Assembly: GCA_021234155.1 (NCBI GenBank)
Contig: JAJEKV010000841.1
Location: 16,504 to 80,503 of the forward strand
DNA from: Isoetes taiwanensis
Taxonomy: Eukaryota > Streptophyta > Lycopodiopsida > Isoetales > Isoetaceae
Direction of reading: 5' to 3'
Length of the DNA: 64,000 nt
The notes beneath the pieces were generated by a model. That model had not been told where the DNA came from, did no database searches, and was given only the letters and a program-made list of their open reading frames with translations. The translations under genes were made by a program, and so were the position numbers. Of this stretch, positions 23,880 to 37,609 are shown piece after piece (position 1 is the stretch's first letter; each line of letters starts with the position of its first letter).

Positions 23880-24040
23880 AGGAAAATAGATCCAAACCCA
23901 TGTCCCTCAGTTCCTATTGCTTTGCGTCTTCAACTGCAACTTCTTGACCTTGTTCCAAGTACAAATGACCAAAACTCGACCTCCATAACATAAACCCTAG
24001 AATAACCTAGAAACACACAGGGTTTACGTTTCGGAGGACG
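23880..24040 (-). repeat. Foldback-containing repeat, copy 2 (inverted)
   Basis: The reverse complement matches 21,190-21,360, including the hairpin (23,980-24,037) and a shared AGCAATAGGAACTGA segment. The two copies form an inverted pair about 2.5 kb apart. Confidence 0.75.
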
Positions 24041-24364
24041 AAATGTGGTTGCTGTTATAGATAACTAGGTGCACCATTTTTGAACATGCATGCAAAGCTA
24101 GGACAAGTTACTGTATGAATATAGTATTGTAAGTCTATTGGGTAGATTCTTAAGTGTTCCATAAACGTATAAATATGGGGTCCGCGTTAGCTCAAACCTT
24201 CAATACTAGCTAGGGATGGAAATTAATCCCCCCCCTCCCTCCCGGAACTAAATCAAGCTTAATTAAATAATACATCATTAGACAAATCGAGGAGCTTTGT
24301 GAAACATCAAATTTCATCTAAAATATACTGTTCAATGAAATGTTATAACTAAAATTGTAATAGC

Positions 24365-24756
24365 GCCTAGAAAAGCACCATCTGACGATTAGTCTGATGC
24401 AATATCTGACTTAATAGTCGGCAAAAAAATCGGCGATATATCGACGTTATATCCGGCGCATTTTCCGGCTGGGTTATTCCGCCCGGTTATTCGACGCATA
24501 TTTGGAGCGCGAAATTCGACGCAAAATCGGACGCTTTTTTACGGACGATACATATTTGGCGTATATTCTGACGATTAATGTGACGTTTAACCTGACGAAG
24601 TCTTTTGACAATTTATGTGACAATATGTCTGACGTAGTATCGTCAGGACAAGCATCAAAAAATAATGTCGTTGAAATGCGTTCATCACCGCGTCGGGGCA
24701 AAAATCTCTCTAGGCGGTCGGCGATTTTTCGACAAAAATGCTCATTCTCTTGTAGT
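24365..24756 (-). mobile_element. CACTA transposon terminus, truncated copy
   Basis: Read on the minus strand the block begins CACTACAAGAGAATGAGC, close to the usual plant En/Spm-type terminus. About 370 bp of subterminal repeats of the form CGTCAGA, CGTCACA and GTCGAATA follow. No opposite end is visible at the other side, so this is probably a fragment. It encodes no protein I recognise. Confidence 0.75.
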
Positions 24757-24779
24757 GGTTGGATCTACTTGGTTTGAAG

Positions 24780-25672
24780 TTTATTTTTCACGAATGTAAA
24801 ACAATACGATACATTCCCAAAGTTGAGCACACAAATAATATTACAAGTGGTGGTGCTTTGCTTAAGAAATAACCTCAAAAAAACCATACTTCCTTAAGAA
24901 ATAGCTGCGTAAAACTACGCCACTTCAGGGAAAACCACATACAGAAAAAAAAGCGACCACTTAAAAACTACACCTACTTAAAAACCACACCTCAAAAAAC
25001 CATACTTACTTTAAAAAATAGCTACGTAAAAACTATACCTAGTTATATAAACCACACCAAAAAAAATCATACTTCCTTAAAAATCGCTTCTTAAAAACTA
25101 CACCTAGTTATAAACTACACCACTTCAGAAAACCATACTTCATTAAAAATAGCCACTTAAAAACTACACCCGCTTATAAACCACACTTCTAAAAACCATA
25201 CTTCTTTAAAAAACAACTATTTAAAAACTACACCCACTTATAAACGACACCTCAAAAAACAACACCTCGATTAAAAAAAATCATACCACTTTAGAAAACC
25301 ATACTTCCTTAAAAAACAACCACTTAAAAACTATACCTCCTTATAAACCACACTTCAAAAAACTATACTTCCATAAAAAACGACTACTTAAAAACTACAC
25401 CTGGCTATAAACTACACCTCAAAAAACAACACCTTCTTAAAAACAACACCCCCTCAAGAAAATAAGCAAGACTTCTTTTAAAAAAACGACACCTCATAAA
25501 AGACCACACCTTCAAAAAAAAAAAAAAAACTATAGCTCCATAAAAAAAACTACACCGCCTCCTTAATAAACCATACCTCCACATAACCATATGTAGATTA
25601 TTTTGAACAACGACATGTGGTCTTTTTGTTACTGTTGTTTTTAGGTGTGGACCCAGAATTGGGGTGGTTGTG
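24780..25672 (-). mobile_element. CACTA-like right end with A-rich subterminal repeats
   Basis: The block consists of dozens of variants of AAAAACTACACC and AAAACCATACTTCCTTAAAA. It ends GGACCCAGAATTGGGGTGG, then TTGTG at 25,672. Read on the minus strand this is CACAACCACCCC and CTGGGTCCACA, matching CACTACCACCCC and CTGGGTCCACA at 16,059. It may be the other end of the same 9.6-kb element or a second copy. Confidence 0.5.
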
Positions 25673-25689
25673 TTACACATTATTTTGGC

Positions 25690-26609
25690 GTTAGCCGTTA
25701 GCTAACGATAACTGCTAGCAAACAATTATGTCAAAATGCGCATTTTTAATACACATAGCATGCTTTTATCCGCCAACGAAACGACACAGTCATAGAACTT
25801 CACTCGGATCCACACAAACCCTTAGTGTCGACAAATTGACAGAAAATCTGTATCATAGAGGGCCACCCGATGGCAATATGAGACTTTTCTTTGGGCTCAG
25901 AGAACCATCATTGCCACAGCATGAGCTTTGCTTGAAGCCCAACATGATATGCCACATCCCAAAGACAGAGACAGAGACCTCGTTAAAAATGCAAGTGTCA
26001 TGGTAACCTTGTTATACAATAAGTTCGTCGAGGTCAAACTACTCAAAAGGGACCCACAACAAAAAGACAACATCCACCCCATATCACGTGTTGATTTCTT
26101 CAGTCAACCAGACAAGTGGTCCGCGTACTCACCCAGTCAACTCACTCTACGACGCGCGTACTCAACAACGTTCAACAGCTGCCGCAGACTTACATTCGAT
26201 AAAATTGTAATTGAATTATGCAGTGAAGTCTTCGCGCGTGGACAACTTTATACGACAGTCCTTCGCATAAAAAAAAGAGAGAAGATGTCCTGATTCTCTT
26301 AAGAGAGAACAATAAGACAAAGACTACAACCAATGTTGTCTATAAGGAGCTCCTTCCATGACCAAGGTACGTATGTAATTCTCACTCCAAAATAAAAAAA
26401 GAAGCTGGTGGGGGAAAGAAAAAGAAAAGGAAAACCTCACATTCACTTCGGCGACAATGTAAAGCGAGCATTGATTTCTTACGAGAAATGCTCCCCTACA
26501 CAGTGGACAATGTGCCAATGGAGCAACTTTGGGTTCAATTCCTAGGGGCCTTGAGAACCACCATTATAGCTTATACAAATATCATCTATCATTTCCTTAT
26601 TAAGTTTTG
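25690..26609. other. Unassigned region
   Basis: The plus-strand frame 25,928-26,293 is open for 121 codons but shows no family motif. I cannot say whether it was ever coding. No repeat is apparent. Confidence 0.35.
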
Positions 26610-26909
26610 GAGACAACTACATAAGCACACCCATTGAAAATATTATTGTATGTAGTTCGAAACAAAAGATGTCGTATGTGGGTTTTATCTTCCAATGGAA
26701 CACAAGGCGATGGCTCCGTCAGCGCTAAATTCTTGTATTGGATATAATTGTTCACAAGATGGTCTAGATGTAGAAGATGGAAATTTATTAATAATGTATT
26801 TATAAGTACTATCAATCTTATTAAACACTACCAAGATGGCCTTTCAAATGCCACAAGTCATTAGCACATCTTATTGCATATAATGTCTAATCAAATGCCC
26901 ATGTGTGGA
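26610..26909 (-). repeat. Duplicated 3' flank of chitinase pseudogene, copy 2
   Basis: Aligns with 1,853-2,157 as described there. This copy has an extra 25-bp segment near 26,670 that is absent from copy 1. Confidence 0.75.
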
Positions 26910-27809
<900 letters not shown>

Positions 27810-28243
27810 GTCCGTTTAGGTGCTGCCCATGGTTTAGTTTCTATATATAAGAAGAAAGCAACAACAACACCTTTGATTTCTTAACCGGCAGGTCCTCGGC
27901 AATTTTGAATCCCAGCCGTTCGGTCTAGGACTAAACAGTTTAAATGATATGAGGCATAATGTGCTGGCACAGTCAGAAGACTGTTTATCATGATATTGCA
28001 GTAGTGAAAGGTTAGATCTGCGCAAAAATAAATGGGCTCCTGGCTGTTTCAGTAGGCCACTTAAGTTGAGCTCTTTGGTAAGGAAGGGTGCCTTATACAG
28101 CCCCTTCTCTACATGGCGCAATCCCAGCCCTTCATCCAAGCATTGAAGGGAATTTGACAACGGCCCAACAAATGTAGATGTCAGTTCTCCTAGTGCTTAC
28201 TGTATAAGGGAAAGACCTGGTCCATAAATTTTTTGTACAAGGG

Positions 28244-28279
28244 AAAGACCTTCTACTTGCAATTCTGTAGAAGGTCTTT
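28244..28279. repeat. Perfect 13-bp stem-loop
   Basis: AAAGACCTTCTAC and GTAGAAGGTCTTT flank a 10-base loop. A related half (GAGATCTTCCACTTGTAATTT) occurs near 28,692, so it may belong to a small repeat family. Confidence 0.6.
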
Positions 28280-29036
28280 GTAGAAACTTCTTTAATACAT
28301 AGCTCTTTGGTGGGGTGTGTGTTATAGCACTATTATCTCTACAAGGGCTCCAACAAATGCAGATGTCAGCTCTTCTCTTTGCATAAATTCTTAGCTCATT
28401 AGTGGGGTCTGCATGATAGAACTTTATTATCTCCACATGGGGCCTCGAGCGTCTTAAATATCATCCAACATGTTTGAACCAGCGTAAAATCTGAAAAACT
28501 ACTTGTGTTTTTTCCTTCACTTTGGCTTTAACATAATAACACAGAAAAAACAAGCTAAGTCCATGAAAAACACCTGTATATTTTCTTTGGTTCAAACATG
28601 ACAGTGGATGATATTTAAAACGCTTGAAGGGACAAATGTAGATGTTAGCTCTCCTACTACATAAATGGTCCATAAATTCCATATAAGGGAGAGATCTTCC
28701 ACTTGTAATTTTGGGCTGTCAATGTGCCTCCACTAAAAACAGCAAAATTGTGGGTAAGAACAACAAAAGCGTGGGTGAAAATGCAAAACCGTCGAGTAAA
28801 ACATAGAAGAAAGTTTTGCACCGTTCAACAATTTTTGATCAACATTCTTTAAAAGAAATGTCACTCGTGACACATCATGGTTGGTTAGATGGCACGGATC
28901 TATTCTAACATGCCTTTACGTGTAAACATAGTCTCTATGTCCTCTATGCATTCCGGCAAGTTTCTTGAATCATTCTTATCTAGAATAACAAATTGTTGCA
29001 CAAAAACTGTAGAATCCAATGGTTTACCTTGACATA

Positions 29037-29160
29037 GTAGAACGATATGGGATCAGCCATTCTTGCTGCCCCATGACCTCTGAGAATCGATTTGTGCTAG
29101 TGTTCCCAAATTTGCGGTCATGGGGGCAGCAAGAATGGCTACCCCCCCATGCCGTTCTAC
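29037..29160. repeat. Long imperfect hairpin of 124 bp
   Basis: The left arm starts GTAGAACG and contains GCCATTCTTGCTGCCCC. The right arm is its reverse complement, ending CGTTCTAC. The innermost 24 bp of the arms pair almost perfectly. Mismatches lie mainly at the outer arm and towards the loop. It is either a small foldback transposon or a hairpin-RNA-like structure. Confidence 0.8.
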
Positions 29161-32100
29161 ATTACATCATGGAAGAAGCACATGTGCATTCCTTCTTCTA
29201 CAGGTGGGATGAAAATTGCCATAGAGCTCAAGTGGCCACCAAGACCAACATGCTTTGACCCTGTATGATTAGTGTTGGGTGTATGGCAGAATATTTGCCA
29301 AAAGGCTAATAATTTCAATTTTAAAAAATCTTCCACAAATGTTAGATAGGATGCAAAAAAGGGAAAATTCACAAGACTTTGGTAGATCCTCCCCATTGAG
29401 CTTAATTCAACCAAACCCTCTTAAACAGGAATCTCATGCATCAAATTTAGACATCCTTTAGGATCTAGGACTCTACATTTTGCCATTACTATATCTTTTG
29501 GTCATTATCTTTTTTTTTTTTTTAAGACAAGCCTGAGAAGAGTTTGTCATTGGTGAAGCCAAAAGAAAAGTTCTAAAGTTGTTCGAGATTACTATTAGAA
29601 TTATTTGAAACTACTATTATAACAACCTGATAAGTTGCTCATTACCACTCTACACGTTCTAAAGGCTATATTTATTTCTCAACGAATACATGGTCAACAA
29701 TTGTTTTTTATTGTACCACTTTTGCTCTTGCGTTAGAAGATAATGCACTTTCAAAAGCATATATTAACCTATGTATCATACTTAAAGATGTGGCAATACA
29801 TGGTCAACACCTATATTTGATTGTACATTTTTTTTTGCTTGCATTGAAGCATAATGCACCTTCAGGAACAAAAAAGTATAAGGTTACATTAAAGGAAAAA
29901 TTGCAAGAATACCATAATATTTAGGGGTGTTTATAAAAATGCCCCTGATTTTTCCAAAATTCTAAGAATGCTCTTCTCCTTAATAGTGCTCTGCTTCTTC
30001 CATTTCTAATCACTCAAACTCTTCGTCGAGCATGTGGATGGCTGCAGAAGTGGAAATCCTGAGATTTAACGACAAATGCACATGACTACGGAGATCAAAA
30101 TCTTCAATGGCCTCTATTAGATTCGTGATTTTCTCATGCATATGTTTGAATATGGGCCTCAGCAACAAATTGTAATTTCAAATGACTGCATTCACAAGTT
30201 TTCACAAATTAAATCAATATATACTAAAACATTCTCGATTTGCGTCAATTAGCCATGAACAATGCACTTGGAGCAACTTCTAATATCAATCCATACACAG
30301 GACAACAGTATCCAGCTTTGCGTCCTTGCCCAGAGAATACCTGGGAATCCGTGTCGTCAACAAATTCACTGGAGAAGCATTTGTTGACCATCAATTGCTC
30401 ATTGATGAAATGACCGCCAAATTGTCAGATTACGTAACATAAATAGAACAAGCCATATACAAATGTGGCTAAATGATGAAGTGGGTTAACGGACCACCAA
30501 CTTTAAACAAAAAAGGAGCAAGTAGAATGTCATTGAGAAGAGCCAAATGCGGGCTACTGAAAAGTGCAATGTCAATCAGAATGATAATGCTAGAAAAAAT
30601 TAGTCGAGATCCTAGAGATCTTGACGAAGAAAAAAACTAATCCTAATAAAAATGTGTCTAGACTAAAGTTGATTGAATAAAGACATATTTTCTTCTATAC
30701 ATGCTTTCAATCAGTAAGCATTATAATGCAGATTTATCTAAGAGGTTGATTACAATACTGCATGACATTTCTCTATAGAGGCCCCAGCTCTAGTTTTCGC
30801 TTAGGATCTAGTTCACCCCGGCTTCTTCTCGGTAGGGTCGGTTCAAAGTGGGTCTTTGCATTTCGAATTTTTGGGGTAGGTCGGTTTCCTGGGGGTCGTT
30901 TCTTCGTGTCGCTCCAATTCTCCAAGCACTTTCAGTTCAAGGCTTGAGGCTCAGGGCCCGGCCACAATTAAACTTGTTTTACGCAGCCTTCTATTGAAGG
31001 CCCAGTGCGGGTTTTGTCACTGTCTTTTGACCTTCTATCGAAGGCCCAGTCTATTTTGGTTATGCTTGATTGATTTTAATGCCCGGCTATTGCTTTCTAG
31101 TCCCTTTTATCTGTTTCTACTTGCCTTGGCCTATTCCTATTTTCGTCCAGTTATTTCAAAATCGTTGTTCTGGCCTTACTCAGTTCAGTTCCTGTCTAAT
31201 ATAGCGTCAAAATAACCCATAAGGTCAAGCGCATGGCCATGAGACCCATAAAGCAAAGAACCTCATTAGGGTGCCCATGCATGCCTCTCTCGATAAGCCC
31301 CTTATTTTGGGCCCCAATGTCCTATCCTGCGCAATCGGCTCCTAATGCATCTTGATTTGCGGCCTTGACCAGAATTGTTGCGGATCCATTGCATGCCCTT
31401 AAGCGTTGGTCAAGCTCGACGCGGTCCAATCTACCATCATTCTCCGCGGAGACATCCGCTTTCGGTTGCCCTTAGAAAGTCGGGTACGGCTTTTTAGAGA
31501 TCTTTGCTACAGTCGGTAGGGAGCCTCAAACAGCTCAATGGCACAACAATGTTCCATCATCGACCTACACATGTGCATGCTATGCCCCAAGAAGATAATA
31601 CAGTACCTAGGTCCAATGGCCGGCCCGGAGGATTTTCTTTTTTACATGAGGCATCCTTTTACAGTGAGGTCCCGGTGACCAGGGGGCTTCACCTGGTATA
31701 GATTCTGAGCACACATCGTTTTGAGCCTAGTATACATACCCATATTGTAGGTCTTGAAGTGGCGATAAAGTGACACTCTGTTCAATTTCGTAATCATGAG
31801 GTGGCCATTTTTTGGCTTTTTCACTGATAAATGATGCACATATCTATATATATGGAAGAGGGCAGTAAAAGTGTTTTTAGGCAAGACGCCGACGTCGAGC
31901 AAAGTCGACCGGGTTTTCATATGGAATATAGGTATACAATGGGTTTTTGGCAACCACACATGGCTAGTTCATTTTGGGGATGCCTTGTCTAGTTCATTTC
32001 GCATCCCTACGGTATAGCAATGACGGCAATCACTTGAAAGGAACCGCCTTCTCTATCCGGAAGACCTCACCCCGGCGACTCTGCGCACGAAAGGAAGAAT

Positions 32101-32233
32101 TATGCGGGTCCAGCTCGCCTACTACAACCGGAAGTGGGCCATGATCTGAGAGGGGCCGGGCTATCATGTCAGGGATTATCGGGCCACTTGATCCATGGGC
32201 AATTTCTGTATAGCCCAGTAGCTTTCACGGTTC
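29161..32233. other. Unassigned region
   Basis: Mostly AT-rich to 30.7 kb, then closer to balanced composition. Reading frames at 30,762-31,215 and 31,642-31,959 carry no motif I recognise. The phrase TCTATTGAAGGCCCAGT occurs twice near 31,000 and 31,035. I see no supported gene. Confidence 0.4.
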
Positions 32234-32330
32234 GTTTTGGTTTTGGTTTTGGTTTTGGTTTTGGTTTTGGTTTTGGTTTTGGTTTTGGTTTTGGTTTTGG
32301 TTTTAATTTTGGTTTTGGTTTTGGTTTGGT
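32234..32330 (+). repeat. GGTTTT hexamer microsatellite
   Basis: About sixteen tandem GGTTTT units are interrupted once by AATTTT near 32,305. This is a simple repeat; the reading frame through it (FGFGFG) is not evidence of a gene. Confidence 0.95.
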
Positions 32331-32593
32331 TGATCACGACCTATGAAATCACAAATAGGTTGGTAAAAACCCCACCGAAAAGAAAAAACACTTGATGCCG
32401 ATCTTCATGCGATCTCCAAGGCCTTGCATGCCGGTAACTCTAATCCAATCCTTCCCCCGCAACTATATTGCTAGTCCCTACATATGTTATTAATGCTAGA
32501 GTCATAGCCTTCTACTAATTATTAGAAATCTCACAAAGCATAAAATATAACAAAGCATAACAAGCATCAACAAAAAAAAATGAATCCATTCAT

Positions 32594-32790
32594 TCACGGC
32601 TGTCGAGGCAGCTCTAGAAAGACTTCAATTTCTTTGAATCGGCTCTTCCCAAGGCAAATCAATCCGCTTTTACTTTGAATTTGGCCCTTTATGAGCAATT
32701 TTGGCTGGTCTCCCAACCTGATCTCATCACCTTCGACAGTCTGGAGCTTCTCTTTGAGCTCTTCAATTGTAACTTGACTTGGGTGCCAAT
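32594..32790 (-). CDS. Possible 3' exon of an unrecognised gene
   Basis: On the minus strand, GATTTTAG at 32,791-32,798 precedes an open frame containing HPSQVTIEELKEKLQ and GQIQSKSGLICLGKSRF and ending LPRQP-stop. The composition looks protein-like: heptad-like leucines, then a short basic strand-rich tail. I found no family. No convincing upstream exon is evident, although the minus-strand frame at 33,399-33,640 is a weak candidate. It may be a remnant of a mobile gene. Confidence 0.35.
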
Positions 32791-32982
32791 CTAAAATCAT
32801 TCCAAAATAACGCAAAGCAAGTGGTATTGAACCACTTAAAAATAAAGAAATGCAGTGTTGAACATGCAAACACAACTACAACTGCAACAATAAATTATGC
32901 AAAACCACTTATACATAGATGACACTAAGATTCATGACTCTAAGGGACTCTAACAAAGCAGTAACAATAAATATTGCAAAAA

Positions 32983-33096
32983 CCACATACAAAATCACAC
33001 AAGGCCCCCAAGGGATATGTGGACTTGACAAATACCCAAATTCCACATACAAAATCACACAAGGCCCCCAAGGGATTGTGGACTTGACAAATATTC
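32983..33096 (+). repeat. Two tandem copies of a 60-bp unit
   Basis: The unit starting CCACATACAAAATCACAC begins at 32,983 and again at 33,043, with a one-base indel and minor tail differences. Confidence 0.9.
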
Positions 33097-34446
33097 AGAG
33101 TAGTAAAGCAAAAGTTAGTAATGTAATCTAGCACCATGCCAATCACATGAACATTATGGAATAGGGTACACCACATAAATTATAATTACAATCTTGATTC
33201 ATCCACTACACTAACGATTAACATCACCATTATGGGAACATTAGACAGAGATGTTGCATCCTCGCAAGATGCACATAAAAATTATTTTGGCATGCACCAT
33301 TCCATAGATATACAAAATAGTATAGTCTGCGAAGTCTATAAAGGTCCCATAAATAGACGCCCATACTTACGCTTGACAATGTGAAACGCACCCACCAACT
33401 ATGATATGGCATCTAGATGGTGGTGTGAATCATAAACATGAGAACCGCACCATGCAGAATTTGAGAGACTCATTGTTGTGCTAGAGGATATTCTCCAATT
33501 TTTATATGTAGTTTGCGAGATAAACGTCCTCAAATTGTGCTGCTTCCTTGAGCACTCGAAATAATCTTGAAGAACATAAGTTCGGCCATAAATGTCTGGG
33601 TAATCGGATGTGGAAGAGGGCTTCTTAAAGGGGATTGATGGTAAGAGATATTCTATGAGGTTACAAATTAAAGAAACATGCACGGCAATCTTTATGCCAC
33701 TAAAAAAATGATGAAATAAATAAAACATAATAGAGTGGTTGCCTAGAACACCTATGACACATTCAAGTGCAAATCGAAGTTGCTAATGAGAATGATGCAG
33801 CGATTTATTCTACTGAAATTTTGAATGTCTAAACTCTAAGTGGGATGTCTCCACAGTAATTGACATTGAAAGTTGGCATGACCATCATGTGACTAAGGTC
33901 TACTTCTACATGTAACACATTGGTAATCGTGTTTTTACTTTGGTACTATCCGATTGCAACTGGGAGGGCTAATCGCAACAAATGCTTTATTAAGGTTAAT
34001 GCTTGCTTATTAGGATGGACATAGCTCTATTAATCGATAGAAGCAAGGCTTTGATATTCCTAATAATCTATTGCCACTCGGCAAAACCTTTCACTTTTGG
34101 AGCAAAGGTAGAGACCTTGCAAAAGCGGTGGAGAACGAAGGTATGAATCACGGATAATTATATGAAGGTGAGATGCAAAAGACATCCGTTTTGTTTTGTA
34201 CAAGTCATTTGTAAGGCTTCTTGATCTTCTTTTAATAGGCTATGGGGCTCTTCATTGGGGCCATTCAATTGAAAGGGCAGGATGATCATCCCATCAGGCA
34301 TGTACATTAAGAGGATGTTGCATATGTAATTCCGGTTTCACCTATAAGACATGCCCTTTTTGTTACAGTAAAAGACACGTCACCTACTTCCTATAGAAGG
34401 TTGTTGGAAATCAAATTCTTTCAATTAGAATGGGGGCCCGCCATTG
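33097..34446. other. Unassigned region
   Basis: Only short frames. The minus-strand frame 33,399-33,728 (containing YPDIYGRTYVLQDYFECS) is open for 109 codons but matches nothing I know. The LINE 3' end begins at 34,447. Confidence 0.35.
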
Positions 34447-36049
34447 TTTTTTTTTTGAAGAATCTGTGTCATCAATATATTAAAAGAATGGTAATGTTAC
34501 AAAGCAAGTGAGGAGGAAGGAGAACCGGCCCTTAAAGAGGCAAATGATACCTCGACACTCCACAACAAACTCACGTAAAAAACTGCAACTCTCGGCCAGA
34601 CAAAACTCAGGCCATCACCATTTACAACACCCAAGAAGTCCGGCCAAATGGCAAACTTCCCTTCTACTAATCTCGGAACACCGGAAAGCTTTGAAAATAG
34701 TTTGTACTGAGTCGAGGAATCGAGAGGCCGCAGTCGCTTTGAATCCCCGAAAGATCCACAACCGCCGCTTCCAAATCAGCCACACCAACTAGGCCATACG
34801 GATGCAAGGCTTGCTGCCACAAGAGCGCCAAGCACCGGGATACACATGAAGCAAAGAAGCCGGCTAGTCAATCTCACCAAACAGCCCTAACCCAATCCCA
34901 GCAACCTACAAGTGAGGGCATAAAACCAGACAATGCTCCACGGTCTCACGATGAAGGCCACAACAAGGGCAGAGAGGGCTCACACCCGGCCTAAACTAAC
35001 TCACAAGGGCATTCACCACGAGCAGTTGGTGCACCACGCCCGCAGGAAGCACCCTAACCTTTGGTGGGGAAGTGACCTCCATGTCCACGCCCAAACCGAA
35101 GCCACCGAGAACCCGAAAAGCTGCAGAGACCACTTGCTCGAAGGGGCATGTCATGAATAGCCGACGACCGATAACAAGACAACACAAAACAAGAAGACAC
35201 AACATCCGGATGAACCTTCCAAACCTGCACCACCACATCATCCTAAGGGACTATAGGTATGTGTAGCGGAATACTCCCCGCCACTTGTTCCTAGATAGCC
35301 CCACACGCCCCAGCGAAAAGCTTAGCTCGAAGAACTCACACGGGTTAGCTGACCACCCCAATACCAATCCTCCAAAGGTGAGCCAGCCATTTCGCCCAAC
35401 GGCAACCTCGTCCGAGCATGCATGGTGGCGACCAAGGGCAAGTCTTGGGGTAGAGGAACCCACAAGAAAGGAGAAGAGTGGTGATAAACCGAGGCATAAT
35501 CTAGCTGGAAGAGCACACGGCCCCCCAACACCCCCGGGTGAGAAAAGGGGATGCATGTGGGAAAGGCGGGAGACCATACAAGCGGTGCGAGGGCAACTCC
35601 ACATGCCGGGCCGGCTTCCCCAAATGCCACACAATGGCGAAGAGATCGCAACAATAGCGCCACACCAGAGAAGATGCTCCATCTGCATAATGCTCCAAAC
35701 AAACTTGGAGACCAACACCTTACTATGCAAAGTGCCAAATCCGGAATGGCCAAGCCCCCCATCCTCCCGAAATGGAGACTTCCACCAAGCCACTTTAACA
35801 ATGCCCTTCATCATCCCGCCACATAAAATTTCGAACAATCTTATCCAAAGCTCAGATCTTACCCTTAGGAGCTAACATCGCAGATGCTATATACACACGA
35901 GTGCTACAAAGTACTGACTTGGCAATAGTGATCCTACCTGCCATGGACAACTTGCTACCCTTCCACCAATTGAGGTGTTTCTGCAACCCCTGCAAAATCT
36001 CATCCCACACCCTCCCCATGGAAACATCCCTCCAAAGGAATAAACCAAC
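34447..36049 (-). mobile_element. LINE, 3' half: RT C-terminus, zinc-binding domain, poly(A)
   Basis: Read leftwards. RDVSMGRVWDEILQGLQKHL and WWKGSKLSMAGRITIAKSVL (about 35.95 kb) match the post-catalytic RT region of plant L1-type LINEs. Next comes an EDGGLG- and GLAIPDL-type segment in two frames. Then CPCCGLHRETVEHCL (about 34.95 kb) is the zinc-binding RT domain motif found at the end of plant LINE ORF2. A run of T at 34,447-34,456 is the poly(A) tail in reverse. Several frameshifts show decay. The upstream RT and endonuclease parts are missing here but are present at 57.8-60.7 kb, beyond element II. Confidence 0.88.
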
Positions 36050-36084
36050 ATTCAATTAAATTGGGATTATGTCTATTCCAAAAT
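36042..36084 (+). repeat. Left terminal inverted repeat of element II
   Basis: CAATTAAATTGGGATTATG (36,053 onward), then a TCTATTCCAAAATC segment, is shared with 46,814 onward. It is inverted at 49,556-49,585. The interior TCTATTCC is also shared with the 63.6-kb element. Confidence 0.8.
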
Positions 36085-37609
36085 CGGGCAACAGTATAAG
36101 CCTTTTATTGACCATTATATTGAATTAACCACACTTTTAATCGAAGTTCATTTTCGGGCTAGGAAGTTGCATTTTATGTTGAAATGCAAAGGCATTCAAA
36201 TATTCGATGCAAATGACCCATATTATGATAGAATGTTGGCAATATAAAAAGTAGGAAATTGCTTATTAATTCGCACCATCACGGACGACAAACGAAATCT
36301 AAACATTGAACTTGTAGTGCTTTTACGATAAATAACAAAGCAAGCAAGTTGTTACAAAAACAGATTTTCGTGGTTCAAATCGCACGTGGCGCGATTTTCT
36401 TGGCATAAATAACGCATTATAATGGAACATAAACTTAAAAAACTAATCCGATTCATCGTCGACAGCGCCAGCGCTAAGCCGGTTTGAGATCCTGTCGATC
36501 ATGAACAAACCATGCTCTGGATTCCATATAAGATGGATTACAACATCAAAGGGATCAGGATAGAAGCGGACGGGGTTCATAGCAACGACATCAAGCTAGT
36601 CCTGAAGTTCTATTTCTAGCTCGCGGCACCTGCAGAGGTCCACATGGTTCATCTTGCAGGTAATAGAATGTGCCATGAAGGCGGAGGCCGAAGCCGATGG
36701 TTTGCAAATTTCATGCATACCTATTTATACACACCTAAATTATTGACGGTATATACATACAAATTATTGCAAGTATAGCAAACCATACACATAATGTAAA
36801 AAAACAATACGTACATAGAACCAATAATGCTGATATAAGAACACAATATATATTCGAATGAGGTTGGTGTAAAGTATATTTCATATTCAAAACTTTTTGG
36901 AAAGTGTATTTCCTGTATACATATATATCAAAAAAGTTCCCTTTCTAGAACGATTTTCTCAAGGTCCCTGTCAATTTCCCCTGTCCGATCAAGTTGCGGG
37001 TATAGTGTTTATATCTCTTCGACCGTTTTTCCTGAAGCTATTTCGTGCAAGACACTAACAAAGCGAAGCAGGAAGTCATCTTTGTCAAAATCTTGAGGAT
37101 GATAGGATGGCGGATTCAATGACTGTGATTGATTGAAGCAACACTTTAGAGCCGCCATCATCCACCATGATCATGCCTTCCTTATCCTCAACACCTAGGG
37201 CATCCATCATGTTGCGCAAGCATTTCACAAATATCTTTTACCGGCCGGTTCTTTAGGGTTTGTGAATGAAGCACATTTGCTTTGATCCCATGGCCCAATC
37301 TCTATTTAGCTCAGTACTACTTTCAAAACATCCCTGTATATTTCTATGCTCCATAGATGACCAAATTGCTAACGAAAATGCATCAAGGCCTGGTCCAACA
37401 TCTCCTTCGTGATACTAGGCGCTGGTAAACATATTTGGTACGTGTCTCAAATGGTTGTTGCGGATACCATGACTTTTCAAACGTTGCTTTTAGGTAACGC
37501 TTCTACATAGCACACCATTCAAATCAAAGACCAGTGTTTTTGGTGGGGAAGCCGTATCATTTCTGTAAAGGCTTAACAATAACGTATGAGATGAAAGAAA
37601 TGGAAAACG

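Noticed and set aside
32234-32330. Telomeric repeat
   Set aside because: The unit is GGTTTT, not the plant TTTAGGG or its known variants, and the tract is short, interstitial and interrupted.
34508-35875. Long plus-strand frames (for example 196 codons from 35,285)
   Set aside because: They are antisense to the LINE RT tail, whose zinc-binding motif and RT blocks are on the minus strand.
35900-36049. Reading the WWKGSKLSMAGRITIAK segment as part of element II
   Set aside because: It matches the LINE RT downstream region and its upstream partner lies outside element II at 57.8 kb.
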